Positions 1-8,278 of a DNA stretch of 34,472 bases are shown here, in pieces. The DNA is from Acidimicrobiaceae bacterium (GTDB taxonomy: Bacteria; Actinomycetota; Acidimicrobiia; Acidimicrobiales; RAAP-2). How positions within the stretch are numbered: position 1 is the first letter of the stretch; every line of letters begins with the position of its first letter. The stretch spans positions 1 to 34,472 of the forward strand of contig DAHUZK010000015.1 of assembly GCA_027306605.1 (NCBI GenBank). Direction: 5' to 3'. Position numbers and translations under genes: made by a program. Below the pieces are notes generated by a model. It had not been told where the DNA came from, ran no database searches, and saw only the letters and a list, made by a program, of their open reading frames with translations.

Positions 1-54
1 CTTGCGCAAACGCCGCTGGATCGCTTCCTTGTCGTCGATGTATCCGGGCCGCAC
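1..54 (-). CDS. csoR: CsoR-type metal-sensing transcriptional repressor (N-terminal 18 codons, runs off the left edge)
   Basis: Only the first 18 codons are in the window. Reading leftward from GTG at 54 the peptide is VRPGYIDDKEAIQRRLRK. This matches the usual opening of CsoR/RcnR-family repressors (a GY-x-x-DK stretch followed by a basic RLR-[RK] helix that normally leads into IEGQVRG). A strong AGGAGG ribosome site lies 6 bases before the GTG, which supports the start. CsoR proteins are small four-helix tetramers that leave DNA when they bind Cu(I). The copper ligands (Cys, His, Cys) would lie further in and cannot be seen, so the metal is inferred. A CsoR-like palindrome lies just upstream and the next gene is a cupredoxin, which favours copper. 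Nickel/cobalt (RcnR-like) or persulfide sensors remain possible. Confidence 0.75.
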   Translation of the reverse strand, partial: MRPGYIDDKEAIQRRLRK

Positions 55-90
55 GCTTCGCCTCCTCTTCTCGCCTCCTCTTCTTACACA

Positions 91-107
91 ATACCCCTAT
101 AGGGTTT
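91..107. promoter_or_regulatory. CsoR-like operator palindrome
   Basis: A perfect CCCTATAGGG palindrome (95-104) sits inside ATACCCCTATAGGGTTT. It has the C-tract/TATA/G-tract form of known CsoR operators. It lies about 40 bases upstream of the csoR GTG and overlaps a TTGAAA that could be a -35 box on the minus strand. This is the expected layout for autorepression. The assignment is by form and position only. Confidence 0.6.
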
Positions 108-137
108 CAACCACGTAGGCCGCACCGGCGGACCTCG

Positions 138-1025
138 TCACCCCGTCACGACGAAGGCCCCCGTCATTCCCTCCTGGGCATGCCCTGGCACGGGGCAGAC
201 ATAGCGGTAACTGCCGGCGGTGGAGGCCGTGAACGTCATCGTGGCCTCGTGCATGCCGGCGGAGGTGGGGTGACCGAGGAACCAGACGGCTGCCCCCCGG
301 AAGGCCAGGGCAGCCGTCGTCATGGGAAGGTACGGAGCCGCCGAGGTGCCTTTCGAGGTGATCACGAGCCCGTGCGCCATGTCCTCGTCGGCATTCACGA
401 CGTCGATGGTCACTCGTGCATCCCGAGGGACCACGATCGTCGGATCGGTGAGCCCGGCGACGCGGAAATTCTCAGCGGGCATGGAGGGACTGGCGAGCAC
501 GGCGAAGGCGACCCGCCGTCCGCTGAAGGTGAGCTGATTGTCGCTCCGGTGGACGGTGGCGCCGGCCGGGACCCGGGCACCGAGTGCCGCAGCCGCGGCA
601 GGGCTCACTCTCGGGCCGGGTGCATCGGCGAAGAGCCGCCCCATCACCTGGCCCATGTCGCTGCCCGATCCCATCATGAACCCGGGCAGGGGTTGACCCA
701 TCTGCCATTCGGGCGCGAGCGAGCCACTGCCCATCATCCAGATGTAGCCGCCCTGGCCCGTCAGCCATGCGGAGCCACCCCCCATCATCGGGCTGCCGCC
801 GGCGTCGAAACGCCCCATCATGGACCGGTAGTAGGTGTAGTCGGATTGCGAGGTCGAGGAAAGGCTCGGCATCGGTCGGCCGAGCGCGAGCACCAGCGTG
901 GTGCCCAGGGCGCCCGCGAGGACGGCCACGACGACGGCAGCGGCGAGCAGTCGGCTCCGACGCGGCGAGCGTTCTCGGGTATTGGAAGTATCGGATTTGG
1001 ACCGGCCAGAAGGCATCGCGTCCAT
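138..1025 (-). CDS. Membrane-anchored Met-rich cupredoxin (sulfocyanin-like copper protein)
   Basis: The protein is 295 aa. It has an Arg-rich N-terminus, one hydrophobic segment (about 26-48) likely to act as an uncleaved anchor or signal, a Gly/Met-rich linker (about 68-130, with five MMG motifs), and a C-terminal cupredoxin domain (about 180-295). The type 1 copper ligands are visible: H218 (in DMAHG) and C277-x4-H282-x4-M287 near the end. Cupredoxins carry electrons or bind copper outside the cytoplasm, and Met-rich loops often capture Cu(I). It is transcribed towards csoR, whose operator lies just downstream, so a role in copper handling is inferred. The start is ATG 1025, with a second in-frame ATG at 1016. 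No clear ribosome site separates them. Electron transfer unrelated to copper stress is an alternative. Confidence 0.85.
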   Translation of the reverse strand: MDAMPSGRSKSDTSNTRERSPRRSRLLAAAVVVAVLAGALGTTLVLALGRPMPSLSSTSQSDYTYYRSMMGRFDAGGSPMMGGGSAWLTGQGGYIWMMGSGSLAPEWQMGQPLPGFMMGSGSDMGQVMGRLFADAPGPRVSPAAAAALGARVPAGATVHRSDNQLTFSGRRVAFAVLASPSMPAENFRVAGLTDPTIVVPRDARVTIDVVNADEDMAHGLVITSKGTSAAPYLPMTTAALAFRGAAVWFLGHPTSAGMHEATMTFTASTAGSYRYVCPVPGHAQEGMTGAFVVTG

Positions 1026-1089
1026 CGTGCGACCGCCGAGAGCCGGTGGGTACGGGACCTGGGTCCGTAGAACACGGGACCAACTTCCC

Positions 1090-1103
1090 TACCCCGTCGG
1101 GCT
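1090..1103. promoter_or_regulatory. Possible second, weaker CsoR-like site
   Basis: TACCCCGTCGGGCT in the 155-base divergent gap between the cupredoxin and the SHOCT gene keeps the TACCCC and GGG half-sites of the operator at 91-107 with a different centre. It is placed where it could control both genes. The match is imperfect and might be chance in such GC-rich DNA. Confidence 0.25.
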
Positions 1104-1180
1104 GCCGCCGGCACACGCTGGCCTCAGGGCGCGGGTGACTCCGGCTGGCAGTTCCGCCCGGCCCCAGGAGGTGGTCTTCG

Positions 1181-1546
1181 ATGATGTGGTACTGGGGAAA
1201 CGGTCCACACTGGTGGGGATGGCTGGTCGGAGCCGTGGTGATGGTCGCCTTCTGGGGCGTCGTCGTCTGGGCCGTCTGGTACGTGGCCACCAGCTTCGGC
1301 CGCCGGCAGGACCGAGGCATCGGGGCACAGGACCAGGGCACCCCGCCGGACCAGGGCATCGGGCCGCAGGGGCGCGGCGCCATGCCCGGCGGCGCCAGGC
1401 GCATCCTCGACGAGCGTCTGGCCCGGGGGGAGATCGACGTCGGGGAATACGAGCGCCTGCGCGACGTGCTCGAGGGCGGCGCACGCGGACAGAACCGCCA
1501 AAGGCCGGTCGGAACCGGAACCGCGGCCCCTACATCCTCTCCTTGA
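1181..1546 (+). CDS. Small Trp-rich membrane protein with C-terminal SHOCT domain
   Basis: The protein is 121 aa. The N-terminus is very Trp-rich (MMWYWGNGPHWWGW) and leads into one transmembrane helix (about 14-38). A Gln/Gly-rich linker follows, then a SHOCT motif (about 68-95: RRILDERLARGEIDVGEYERL). SHOCT is a short oligomerisation motif at the ends of many bacterial membrane proteins. Proteins of this layout often sit beside heavy-metal resistance genes, which agrees with the csoR and cupredoxin neighbours. The start is fixed by AGGAGG (1166-1171), 9 bases before ATG 1181. The 3' end overlaps the convergent DUF4396 gene by 17 bases. The molecular function is unknown. Confidence 0.8.
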   Translation: MMWYWGNGPHWWGWLVGAVVMVAFWGVVVWAVWYVATSFGRRQDRGIGAQDQGTPPDQGIGPQGRGAMPGGARRILDERLARGEIDVGEYERLRDVLEGGARGQNRQRPVGTGTAAPTSSP

Positions 1547-2240
1547 GGCCCTTGCGTATGAGCAATTCGTTCACCGGCATCGCCGTGAAGAAGCCGACGA
1601 TCATCGCCAGCTGCATCATCATCCAATAGGTCGCGGTCGACTTCGACAACGGGAACGGGAAGACCACCAACTGGTAGATGGCCATGCCGCCGAAGAGCCC
1701 GACCTGGAACGCCACGATCGACAAGGTGTCGGCCTTGATCGCCGCCCAGACGCCGCGGAGGGGACCGATGTCGCGCATCGGGACGATGGTGAAGTACTGG
1801 AAGACGATGCCGAGGGTCCAGGCCCAGACGAAGTCCATGGGGATGTCGGCCAAGAGCGACCCACCGGCGACCGTGAGACCGAGAGCGGCGACCAGCCACT
1901 CGCCCGCGATGTCGCCCAGCGTGCAACCCGCTCCGCAATGGCTGACGGCCTTCGACAAGGTGATCCACCTGGGCATGGAGTCGGGATCCGGGTCGCCGAG
2001 CTCCTTGATCTTGCGCTTGGACTGGCGCCGGCCGTGGCGCACGTAGAACCACAGCGCCACCGGACCCCAGTAGAGGGCCGTGATCGGGTAGACGAGGTTC
2101 ATGATCGCCATCTTCTGGCGATAGCCGCGGACGAAGACGTCGTAGAGGATGGCGGCGGCGCTGGCCAAGGCGAGGGAGAGACTCAGCCAGCCGATTACTT
2201 CGATCCAGGGCGCGGGTTGCGTCGTTCGCTCATACCCCAC
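1530..2240 (-). CDS. DUF4396-family multi-pass membrane protein
   Basis: The protein is about 236 aa from GTG 2240. It has several transmembrane segments. The motif SHCGAGCTLGDIAGEW is the hallmark of the DUF4396 family. The His-Cys-x-x-x-Cys cluster beside the membrane could bind metal or be redox-active, but this is not established for the family. DUF4396 proteins are often found near metal-handling genes, in line with the cupredoxin next door. The frame stays open to an ATG at 2312, but that start would overlap the divergent CYTH-CHAD gene. GTG 2240 places the first hydrophobic helix close to the N-terminus and leaves room for promoters. Neither start has a clear ribosome site. Confidence 0.75.
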   Translation of the reverse strand: MGYERTTQPAPWIEVIGWLSLSLALASAAAILYDVFVRGYRQKMAIMNLVYPITALYWGPVALWFYVRHGRRQSKRKIKELGDPDPDSMPRWITLSKAVSHCGAGCTLGDIAGEWLVAALGLTVAGGSLLADIPMDFVWAWTLGIVFQYFTIVPMRDIGPLRGVWAAIKADTLSIVAFQVGLFGGMAIYQLVVFPFPLSKSTATYWMMMQLAMIVGFFTAMPVNELLIRKGLKERM

Positions 2241-2310
2241 CCCCGCCCCCGCCTCACGATGCTCCCGCGCTCCGGCATGACCGTGGCCACTTCGGGGTAC
2301 TCGAACGTGC

Positions 2311-3849
2311 ATGGGCTACGGCACCACCGAGGAGCGCGAGGTCAAGTTCGCCGTGCCGATCGGCCTTCCCCTGCCGGATCTGCGCCCACAGGTCGGGCAG
2401 ACCGAGCGGCTGCCCGCGTCACGGCTCGTCACCGCCTACTTCGACACGGCCGACGGCAGGCTGTGGCAGCAGGGGCTCACCCTGCGCCATCGGACCACGG
2501 CCGAAGACGGTGAGGGCCTGTGGACCCTGAAGGTCCCCCACCGCTCGGGCGGGCGGGCACTCGAGCGCACCGAGATCACGTGGCCCGGGCCGCGGCACGC
2601 CGTCCCGGACGAGGGGCTGGCCGTCCTGCGCGGCCTGGTGCGCCACGAACCACTGCGCCGGCTGGTGACCCTCGAGACGACCCGCCAACGGCTTCTCATC
2701 CGTCGCGGCAGTGACGACGTGGCGGCCGAGCTCGACGACGACCTGGTGCGCGTCGTCGGGGGTCCACGCGACGGCCTCCGTTTCCGTCAGGTGGAGCTCG
2801 AGCTCCTCGACCGGCGCTGGAAGGGTCGCAGGATCGTCCGGACGCTTGAGGGCGTGGGTGCCCACGTCGAGCGCGAGGCGAAGGTGGCGAAGGCGATGGA
2901 CCTCTCCGCCGTCCCGCCCGCCACGACCGCCGTGCGCGGACTCGACCGACGCTCGACGATGGGCGATGTCCTCTCGAGCGCGCTCGGGGCGGGGACTGAC
3001 CGTCTGCTCGAGCACGATTGGCGGCTCCGCCTCGCCAAGGAGGACCCGGGTATCGAGGACGTGCACCAGGCCAGGGTGGCCACACGCCGGCTCCGCTCGG
3101 ACCTCAAGACGCTCGGTGGCCTCCTCGATCCCGTGTGGAGACGGCACGTGCGCCAGGACCTCGAGTGGTGCGGGGCGGTGCTCGGAGAAGTGCGGGACGC
3201 CGACGTGCTGGCCGAGGGGTTGGAAGGCGCACCACCGGCCATCCGCCGGACCCTGGCCATGCAGCGGGCGGCGGCGGCGCGACGACTGGCCGAGGTGCTC
3301 GAGAGCGATCGCTACGTGAACCTGTTGGACCGGCTGCACGCCGGATCGCAGCGCCTCCCCGTGGGTGCCGGCGGCACGACCGACGCGACCGAGCGAGCAG
3401 GCGCGGTGCTGCCGCCACTGGTACGCACGCGCTGGCGGGCCATGCGCAAAGAGGTCCGCCGCTTGGGTCCGGATCCGATGCCGGCGCAGCTCCACCGGAT
3501 CCGGATCAAGGCCAAGCAGTTGCGCTACGCGGCGGAGGCGGCGGCTCCGGTCGTCGGCTCGCCGGCACGGCGCACGGCGACGGCCGCCGAGCGCGTGCAG
3601 ACCGTGCTCGGGCACCACCACGACGCCGTGTCCGCCGAGGCCTGGCTCCGATCGGAGTGGGGCGAGGAGCCGGTCCCGGCGTCGTCACCGTCTCCGGGGG
3701 CGGCGCTCTCGTTCGAGGCTGGGCTCCTGGCGGCGGGGGTCCGGCGGAGCCGGGACGAGGCGGAACGGGACTGGCGGCGCGCCTGGGCCGAGCTGCGCCG
3801 TCCGAAGCACCGGCGTTGGCTGCAGAGCAGTCGGCTGCACAAGCGCTGA
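2311..3849 (+). CDS. CYTH and CHAD domain-containing protein
   Basis: The protein is 512 aa with two domains. The N-terminal CYTH domain (about 5-205) starts with the ExExK metal/triphosphate-binding signature (E8-R-E-V-K12) and has the alternating Arg/Lys/Glu strands of a triphosphate tunnel enzyme. The C-terminal CHAD domain (about 218-500) is helical and rich in His/Arg, with the repeated HQARVATRRLRSDLK and HRIRIKAKQLRYAAEA motifs. CYTH enzymes hydrolyse or bind triphosphates, and CHAD domains bind polyphosphate. CYTH-CHAD fusions are usually linked to polyphosphate metabolism. I see no ppk or exopolyphosphatase nearby. There is no good ribosome site before ATG 2311. Confidence 0.9.
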   Translation: MGYGTTEEREVKFAVPIGLPLPDLRPQVGQTERLPASRLVTAYFDTADGRLWQQGLTLRHRTTAEDGEGLWTLKVPHRSGGRALERTEITWPGPRHAVPDEGLAVLRGLVRHEPLRRLVTLETTRQRLLIRRGSDDVAAELDDDLVRVVGGPRDGLRFRQVELELLDRRWKGRRIVRTLEGVGAHVEREAKVAKAMDLSAVPPATTAVRGLDRRSTMGDVLSSALGAGTDRLLEHDWRLRLAKEDPGIEDVHQARVATRRLRSDLKTLGGLLDPVWRRHVRQDLEWCGAVLGEVRDADVLAEGLEGAPPAIRRTLAMQRAAAARRLAEVLESDRYVNLLDRLHAGSQRLPVGAGGTTDATERAGAVLPPLVRTRWRAMRKEVRRLGPDPMPAQLHRIRIKAKQLRYAAEAAAPVVGSPARRTATAAERVQTVLGHHHDAVSAEAWLRSEWGEEPVPASSPSPGAALSFEAGLLAAGVRRSRDEAERDWRRAWAELRRPKHRRWLQSSRLHKR

Positions 3850-3892
3850 TCTCCGGGGGCGGCGCGCAGAGGCCTGACCACGTCCGAGCGAC

Positions 3893-3898
3893 CATGAT
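3893..3898 (+). promoter_or_regulatory. -10-like box for a possible leaderless MFS transcript
   Basis: CATGAT lies exactly 6 bases before GTG 3905 of the MFS gene, which has no Shine-Dalgarno sequence. This spacing is typical of leaderless actinobacterial transcripts. No convincing -35 box was seen. Confidence 0.3.
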
Positions 3899-3904
3899 GG
3901 CCCG

Positions 3905-5440
3905 GTGGACCGTCGAGCACTGCGCCGCACACCCGTCGCCGGTGACGCTCCGCTCGTCCTCCGTTCGAAAACCGGGCGCTTCGTGTTGGCGGCAACCGTG
4001 CTCGGCTCGGGCATCGCTTCGCTCGATGCGACCGTGGTCGGCATCGCGCTCCCTTCCATCAACCGGTCGTTCCACGGAGGGGTGGGCTCGTTGCAGTGGG
4101 TGGTGACGGGCTATGCGCTCACCCTCGCCGCCTTCCTGCTCCTCGGCGGCGCGCTCGGCGACCGCTTCGGCCGTCGTCGGATCTTCTCGGTGGGGATCGC
4201 GTGGTTCGCGCTCTCGTCGGCCGCGTGCGGCCTGGCGCCCGGCGGCTCGTGGCTCGTCGCCGGCCGCGTCGTGCAAGGCATCGGCGGGGCCCTGCTCACG
4301 CCGGGCAGCCTGGCCATCATCCAGGCGTCGTTCCGGCCCGACGACCGCTCCCGCGCCATCGGTGCCTGGTCCGGCCTCAGCGGTGTCGCCTCGGCCGCCG
4401 GCCCCCTCGTCGGCGGATACCTGCTGGCCGTGGGCTCGTGGCGGTGGGTCTTCTTCATCAACGTGCCAGTGGCGCTCGTCGTGCTGGGCCTCAGCGCACG
4501 CCACGTCCCCGAGACGCGCGACCCGTCGAGCAGCGGCCGGGTCGACCTCGCCGGTGCGGTGCTGGCCGTCCTCTTCCTCGGCGGACTGACCTACGGCCTG
4601 ATCGAGGGACCGACTCGAGGCTGGTCCAGCCCCGTGGTCGTCGCCGCCCTGGCCCTGGCCGCAGTGGGGGGCCCGGCCTTCGTCGCCTTCGAGCGCCGGG
4701 CGCCCCATCCGATGCTGCCGCTCGGCCTCTTCCACTCCCGTCAGTTCAGCGGGGCGAACGCGGTGACGTTCGCCGTCTACGGGGCCCTCGGCGGCGCGCT
4801 GTTCCTGCTGCCGGTCGAACTGCAGGTGGTGGTGCACTACAGCCCGCTGGCGTCGGGTCTGGCCCTGCTGCCCGTCACGCTGCTGATGCTCGTGTTCTCG
4901 GCGCGCTCGGGGCAGCTCTCGGCCCACATCGGCCCCCGACTCCAGATGAGCGTGGGTCCCGTCGTCGTCGGTGCCGGGCTGGCTCTGCTCGCCCGCGCCA
5001 CCACACCGGGCAGTTACGTGTCACAGGTGCTGCCGGCCGTGCTCGTCCTGGGGGCGGGGCTGGCCATCACGGTGGCTCCGCTGACCGCCACGGCCATGAA
5101 CGCGGCACCGGCCGCGCGCGCCGGGGTCGCGTCGGCGACCAACAACACGGTGGCCAGGGCGGCCGGATTGGTCGCCGTCGCCGTGCTCCCGCTGGTCGGC
5201 GGCCTGACCGGGACGGCGGGCCTCGAACCGGCGCAGCTGGCCGAGGGCTTCCGCACCGCCATGCTGGTCGCCGGCGCCGCCAGCGCCTTCGGCGGCCTGA
5301 TCGCCCTGGCGACCATCCGCAACCCTGCCCGGGCCGCGGCGGAGGTCCCGGGCCCCGAACCGGCGCCCTCCTATCACTGCGCGCTGGGCGGCCCCCCGCC
5401 GTGCGCGCTCCCCGAAACCGCGGCCAGCGGGACCACCTGA
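3905..5440 (+). CDS. MFS transporter, DHA2 (EmrB/QacA-type) family, probable drug exporter
   Basis: The protein is 511 aa with about 14 hydrophobic segments, the DHA2 (14-TMS) layout. Family motifs are visible: the D1 motif LDATVVGIALPSI near residue 40, motif A GDRFGRRRIF after TM2, and motif C-like GLSGVASAAGPLVGGYLL in TM5, which is typical of proton-coupled antiporters. Such proteins export drugs, dyes or metabolites across the cytoplasmic membrane using the proton gradient. The substrate cannot be read. The start is GTG 3905 with a -10-like box just upstream. A later start is possible because the first 20 residues are not conserved in form. It stands alone between the CYTH-CHAD and OYE genes with no adjacent regulator. 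Confidence 0.9.
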   Translation: MDRRALRRTPVAGDAPLVLRSKTGRFVLAATVLGSGIASLDATVVGIALPSINRSFHGGVGSLQWVVTGYALTLAAFLLLGGALGDRFGRRRIFSVGIAWFALSSAACGLAPGGSWLVAGRVVQGIGGALLTPGSLAIIQASFRPDDRSRAIGAWSGLSGVASAAGPLVGGYLLAVGSWRWVFFINVPVALVVLGLSARHVPETRDPSSSGRVDLAGAVLAVLFLGGLTYGLIEGPTRGWSSPVVVAALALAAVGGPAFVAFERRAPHPMLPLGLFHSRQFSGANAVTFAVYGALGGALFLLPVELQVVVHYSPLASGLALLPVTLLMLVFSARSGQLSAHIGPRLQMSVGPVVVGAGLALLARATTPGSYVSQVLPAVLVLGAGLAITVAPLTATAMNAAPAARAGVASATNNTVARAAGLVAVAVLPLVGGLTGTAGLEPAQLAEGFRTAMLVAGAASAFGGLIALATIRNPARAAAEVPGPEPAPSYHCALGGPPPCALPETAASGTT

Positions 5441-5503
5441 GCGGGAGGGCACGCCGCCCCGGCGGGAAGTGCACGCGGCCGGGCAATGGGCCAAGGTAGG
5501 CGG

Positions 5504-6697
5504 ATGCCCCGCACCGACACGGTCCCCGACGTCTTCGCCCCGGCAGCCCTCGGGCCGCTCACGCTCCGCAACCGCATCATCAAGGCGGCCACGTTCGAAG
5601 GCGTCATGCCCGGGGGCGCGGTCAGCGACGAGCTCGTGGCGTTTCACCGGAGCGTGGCCGCCGGAGGCGCCGCCATGTCGACCGTGGCCTATCTCGCCGT
5701 CTCGCCCGAAGGCCGCACCGACCGCCACTGCCTGCTCTTGAGCGAGGAGACGGTGCCCGGTCTGCGCCGGCTCACCGACGCCGTGCACGCCGAGGGCGCG
5801 GCGGCCGCCGCCCAGATCGGGCACGCCGGACCGGTGGCGAACGCCCGCTCCAACCGGGCCCCTGCCCTGTCTCCCTCCGGCGGTCTGACGCCCATGGGCT
5901 CGCGCCTGCGCGCCGTCGACGTAGCCGGCATCGAGCGCATCACCGAGGACTACCGGCGCGCCGCCGCGCTCGCCGTGCGGGCCGGCTTCGACAGCATCGA
6001 GGTGCACGTCGGGCACAACTACCTCCTCAGCGCGTTCCTCAGTCCCAAGCTGAACCGCCGCGACGACCAGTTCGGCGGCTCGGTGGAGAACCGCGCCCGC
6101 TTCGCCCGCGCCGTGCTGCGGACGGTGCGCGACGCCGCCGGTTCGGGCGTGGCCGTCACGGCGAAGCTCAACATGGCCGACGGCGTCGACGGGGGACTGT
6201 GGGTGGACGAGAGCCTCGAGGTGGCGGCACTCTTCGAGCAGGACGGCGTGCTCGATGCGCTCGAGCTCACCGGGGGCAGTTCGCTCGCCAACCCGATGTA
6301 CCTCTTCCGCGGCGAAGCGCCACTCCGCGAGTTCGGCGCCACGCTCCCGCCCGCGGTCCGTCTCGGCTTCCGCGCGCTGGGCCGACGGTTCCTGCGTGCC
6401 TACCCCTTCGAAGAGGCGTTCTTCCTCCCGTACGCGCGCCAGTTCCAGCGCGCTCTCCGCACGCCGATCATCCTGCTCGGTGGCATCACCGAACGGTCCA
6501 CCATCGAAGCCGCACTGGGCGAGGGCTTCGCCTTCGTGGCCATGGCGCGGGCCCTGCTGCGCGAGCCCGACCTCCCCAACCGCATGCGGGAGGGGACCTC
6601 GTCCGCCTCGCTGTGCATCCACTGCAACAAGTGCATGCCGACGATCTACTCGGGGACGCGTTGCGTGCTGGTGGGCGACCGCCCCGGGAGCGCCTAG
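5504..6697 (+). CDS. NADH:flavin oxidoreductase, Old Yellow Enzyme family, single-domain with iron-sulfur motif
   Basis: The protein is 397 aa from ATG 5504, which has a weak AAGG 7 bases upstream. An in-frame ATG at 5486 adds six residues without a ribosome site. The FMN-binding TIM barrel shows the LTLRNRIIKAATFEG opening, AAQIGHAG, the HVGHNYLLSAFLSPKLN substrate/FMN segment (usually H-x-A-H-G-Y-L) and the C-terminal phosphate-binding LLGGI and FVAMARALLREPD. The protein ends with CIHCNKCMPTIYSGTRC, a C-x2-C-x2-C-x9-C set that ligates a [4Fe-4S] cluster in dienoyl-CoA-reductase-like enzymes. The second flavin/NADPH domain of those enzymes is absent, so another electron donor is needed. Family members reduce activated C=C bonds. 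Its stop codon overlaps that of the convergent amidase. Confidence 0.88.
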   Translation: MPRTDTVPDVFAPAALGPLTLRNRIIKAATFEGVMPGGAVSDELVAFHRSVAAGGAAMSTVAYLAVSPEGRTDRHCLLLSEETVPGLRRLTDAVHAEGAAAAAQIGHAGPVANARSNRAPALSPSGGLTPMGSRLRAVDVAGIERITEDYRRAAALAVRAGFDSIEVHVGHNYLLSAFLSPKLNRRDDQFGGSVENRARFARAVLRTVRDAAGSGVAVTAKLNMADGVDGGLWVDESLEVAALFEQDGVLDALELTGGSSLANPMYLFRGEAPLREFGATLPPAVRLGFRALGRRFLRAYPFEEAFFLPYARQFQRALRTPIILLGGITERSTIEAALGEGFAFVAMARALLREPDLPNRMREGTSSASLCIHCNKCMPTIYSGTRCVLVGDRPGSA

Positions 6698-8124
6698 GCC
6701 CCGACCGGCGGCCGGCGCTGGTCCCATGGCGCGGCGCGCTCGAGCTCACCGGCCAGCGCCAGCAGCGTCTCCTCGTCGCCGAAGCGTCCGACGAACTGCA
6801 CACCGATCGGCAACCCCGCATCGTTCCAGTGCAGGGGGAGCGAGATCGCCGGCTGACCCGTCACGTTGAAGGGCGGGGTGAACGGCACGTAGGCCGCCGA
6901 CCGGAACAGCCCGGCGAGGGGCTCGTCCGGTGGCGAGTCGAACGTCCCGAGCGGTGCGGGCGGCTCGGCCAGCGTCGGCGTCAGTAGGACGTCGAACTCC
7001 TCGAAGGCGGCCGCGATCTGTCGGGTGGCCTTCTGCAGGCCCTGGACCGCGCTCAGGTACTGCGCCGCGTCGAGGGACCGGCCCATCTCGATCAGTGCCC
7101 AGCTCAGCGGCTCGACGTCCTCTTCGCTGGCCGGCCGTCCCAGGCGTGCCTCCCAGTCGGCGATGGCCCAGGCGTTGCCGGCAGCCCAGGCGTTCATGAA
7201 GTCGCCGACGAAGGCGTCGCCGTCCACGTCGAGGGTCGCCTCCTGCATGTGATGGCCCAGCTGCTCGCACAGCTCGGCGGTCCGGTGCACGCCGGCCACG
7301 CAGTCGGCGTGCACCTCGGTGCCGGTGGGTGACGCCGTCAGCACCGCCACGCGCAGGCGCGCCGGTGGTGCCGCCACCGACGCGGCGAAGGAAGGCCCGC
7401 GCCGAGGCGGTGCCCAGTAGGGGTCCCCGGGGACCGGGCCCGCCGTAGCGTCGAGGATGGCGGCCGAGTCCCGCACCGAGCGCGTCACCACGTGCTCGCA
7501 GACCAGTCCCCCCATCAGGTCGCCGTACTGGGGCGCCAGGGAGTTCCGTCCGCGGGTCGGCTTGAGCCCCACGAGGCCGCAACACGAGGCGGGGATGCGA
7601 ATGGAGCCTCCACCGTCGTTGGCGTGGGCCACCGGTACCATGCCCGAGGCCACGGCGGCGGCCGAGCCACCCGACGAACCTCCGGTGGAGTGCGCCAGGT
7701 CCCAGGGGTTGTGCGACGCGCCGAAGCGCGCCGGCTCCGTGGTGGGGAGGATCCCGAGCTCGGGCGTGTTCGTCTTGCCGCAGATCACGAACCCGGCATC
7801 CATGAAGCGCTGCGTCAGCGTCTGGGTCACCGTGGACGTGTAGTCGCCGGCGAAACGGAGACCCTCACAGAAGGGCGCGCCCGCCAACTCGGCTCCGAGG
7901 TCCTTGAGGAGCATGGGCACGCCCTGGAACGGCCCCTCGGGCAGCGGGCCCGCAGCCTCGGCGCGCGCCCGGCCGAACAGCTCGTGGATGACCGCGTTCA
8001 GCTGCGGGTTGAGCCGCTCGATCCGGGCGATTGCCGCGTCGACCAGCTCGGCGGGCGACGCCTCCTTGCTCCGCACCAGCGCCGACTGCGCCGTCGCGTC
8101 CAGCCATGCCGTGTCGTCGCTCAT
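6694..8124 (-). CDS. Amidase (amidase signature family)
   Basis: The protein is 476 aa from ATG 8124. The Ser-cisSer-Lys triad of the amidase signature family can be placed at K74 (PMLLKD), S150 (in GGSSGGS) and S174 (in [10 protein letters not shown]). The 76- and 24-residue spacings fit the family. These enzymes hydrolyse amides or related C-N bonds. It is a stand-alone amidase rather than GatA, since no gatB or gatC is nearby and the C-terminal half diverges. Catabolic or detoxifying amide hydrolysis is inferred. An upstream in-frame start at 8175 exists, but a TACCGT box 7 bases before ATG 8124 supports the shorter form. The gene ends tail-to-tail with the OYE gene, sharing CTAG. Confidence 0.9.
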   Translation of the reverse strand: MSDDTAWLDATAQSALVRSKEASPAELVDAAIARIERLNPQLNAVIHELFGRARAEAAGPLPEGPFQGVPMLLKDLGAELAGAPFCEGLRFAGDYTSTVTQTLTQRFMDAGFVICGKTNTPELGILPTTEPARFGASHNPWDLAHSTGGSSGGSAAAVASGMVPVAHANDGGGSIRIPASCCGLVGLKPTRGRNSLAPQYGDLMGGLVCEHVVTRSVRDSAAILDATAGPVPGDPYWAPPRRGPSFAASVAAPPARLRVAVLTASPTGTEVHADCVAGVHRTAELCEQLGHHMQEATLDVDGDAFVGDFMNAWAAGNAWAIADWEARLGRPASEEDVEPLSWALIEMGRSLDAAQYLSAVQGLQKATRQIAAAFEEFDVLLTPTLAEPPAPLGTFDSPPDEPLAGLFRSAAYVPFTPPFNVTGQPAISLPLHWNDAGLPIGVQFVGRFGDEETLLALAGELERAAPWDQRRPPVGA

Positions 8125-8131
8125 GGATGAC

Positions 8132-8137
8132 ACGGTA
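8132..8137 (-). promoter_or_regulatory. -10-like box (TACCGT) for a possible leaderless amidase transcript
   Basis: On the minus strand TACCGT lies 7 bases before ATG 8124. The amidase has no Shine-Dalgarno sequence. The TAnnnT pattern at this distance is the actinobacterial leaderless arrangement. Confidence 0.35.
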
Positions 8138-8214
8138 CCGACATCGACCGGGGCCCTCCACCAGGCCCACTCCACGCGGGAGCGCAGCAGGTTGCCCGTC
8201 AGCCGCAGGGAGGC

Positions 8215-8278
8215 GGCAGGTCAGCCGGAGGGTGCCGCCAGGTGCCGGCAGATCAGTCGGAGGGTGCCGACAGGTAGG
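8215..8278. repeat. Two tandem copies of a 32-bp repeat across the end of the phosphotransferase gene
   Basis: Copy 1 (8215-8246) and copy 2 (8247-8278) differ at about 6 of 32 positions. Copy 2 contains the last codons (APSD) and TGA stop of the phosphotransferase gene. Copy 1 lies just beyond the stop and still carries an equivalent TGA. It looks like a local duplication of the gene's 3' tail. Confidence 0.8.

Noticed and set aside
1051..1069. Inverted repeat TACGG..CCGTA in the cupredoxin/SHOCT gap as an operator
   Set aside because: The inner positions mismatch and it does not resemble the CsoR site; too weak to claim.
3506..4927. 473-residue minus-strand frame opposite the CHAD end and MFS gene
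   Set aside because: Arg/Gly/Ala/His-rich antisense translation typical of GC-rich shadows. The plus strand carries the recognisable proteins.
5021..6727. 568-residue minus-strand frame opposite the MFS and OYE genes
   Set aside because: No conserved motif and biased composition. The opposite strand is clearly the OYE gene.
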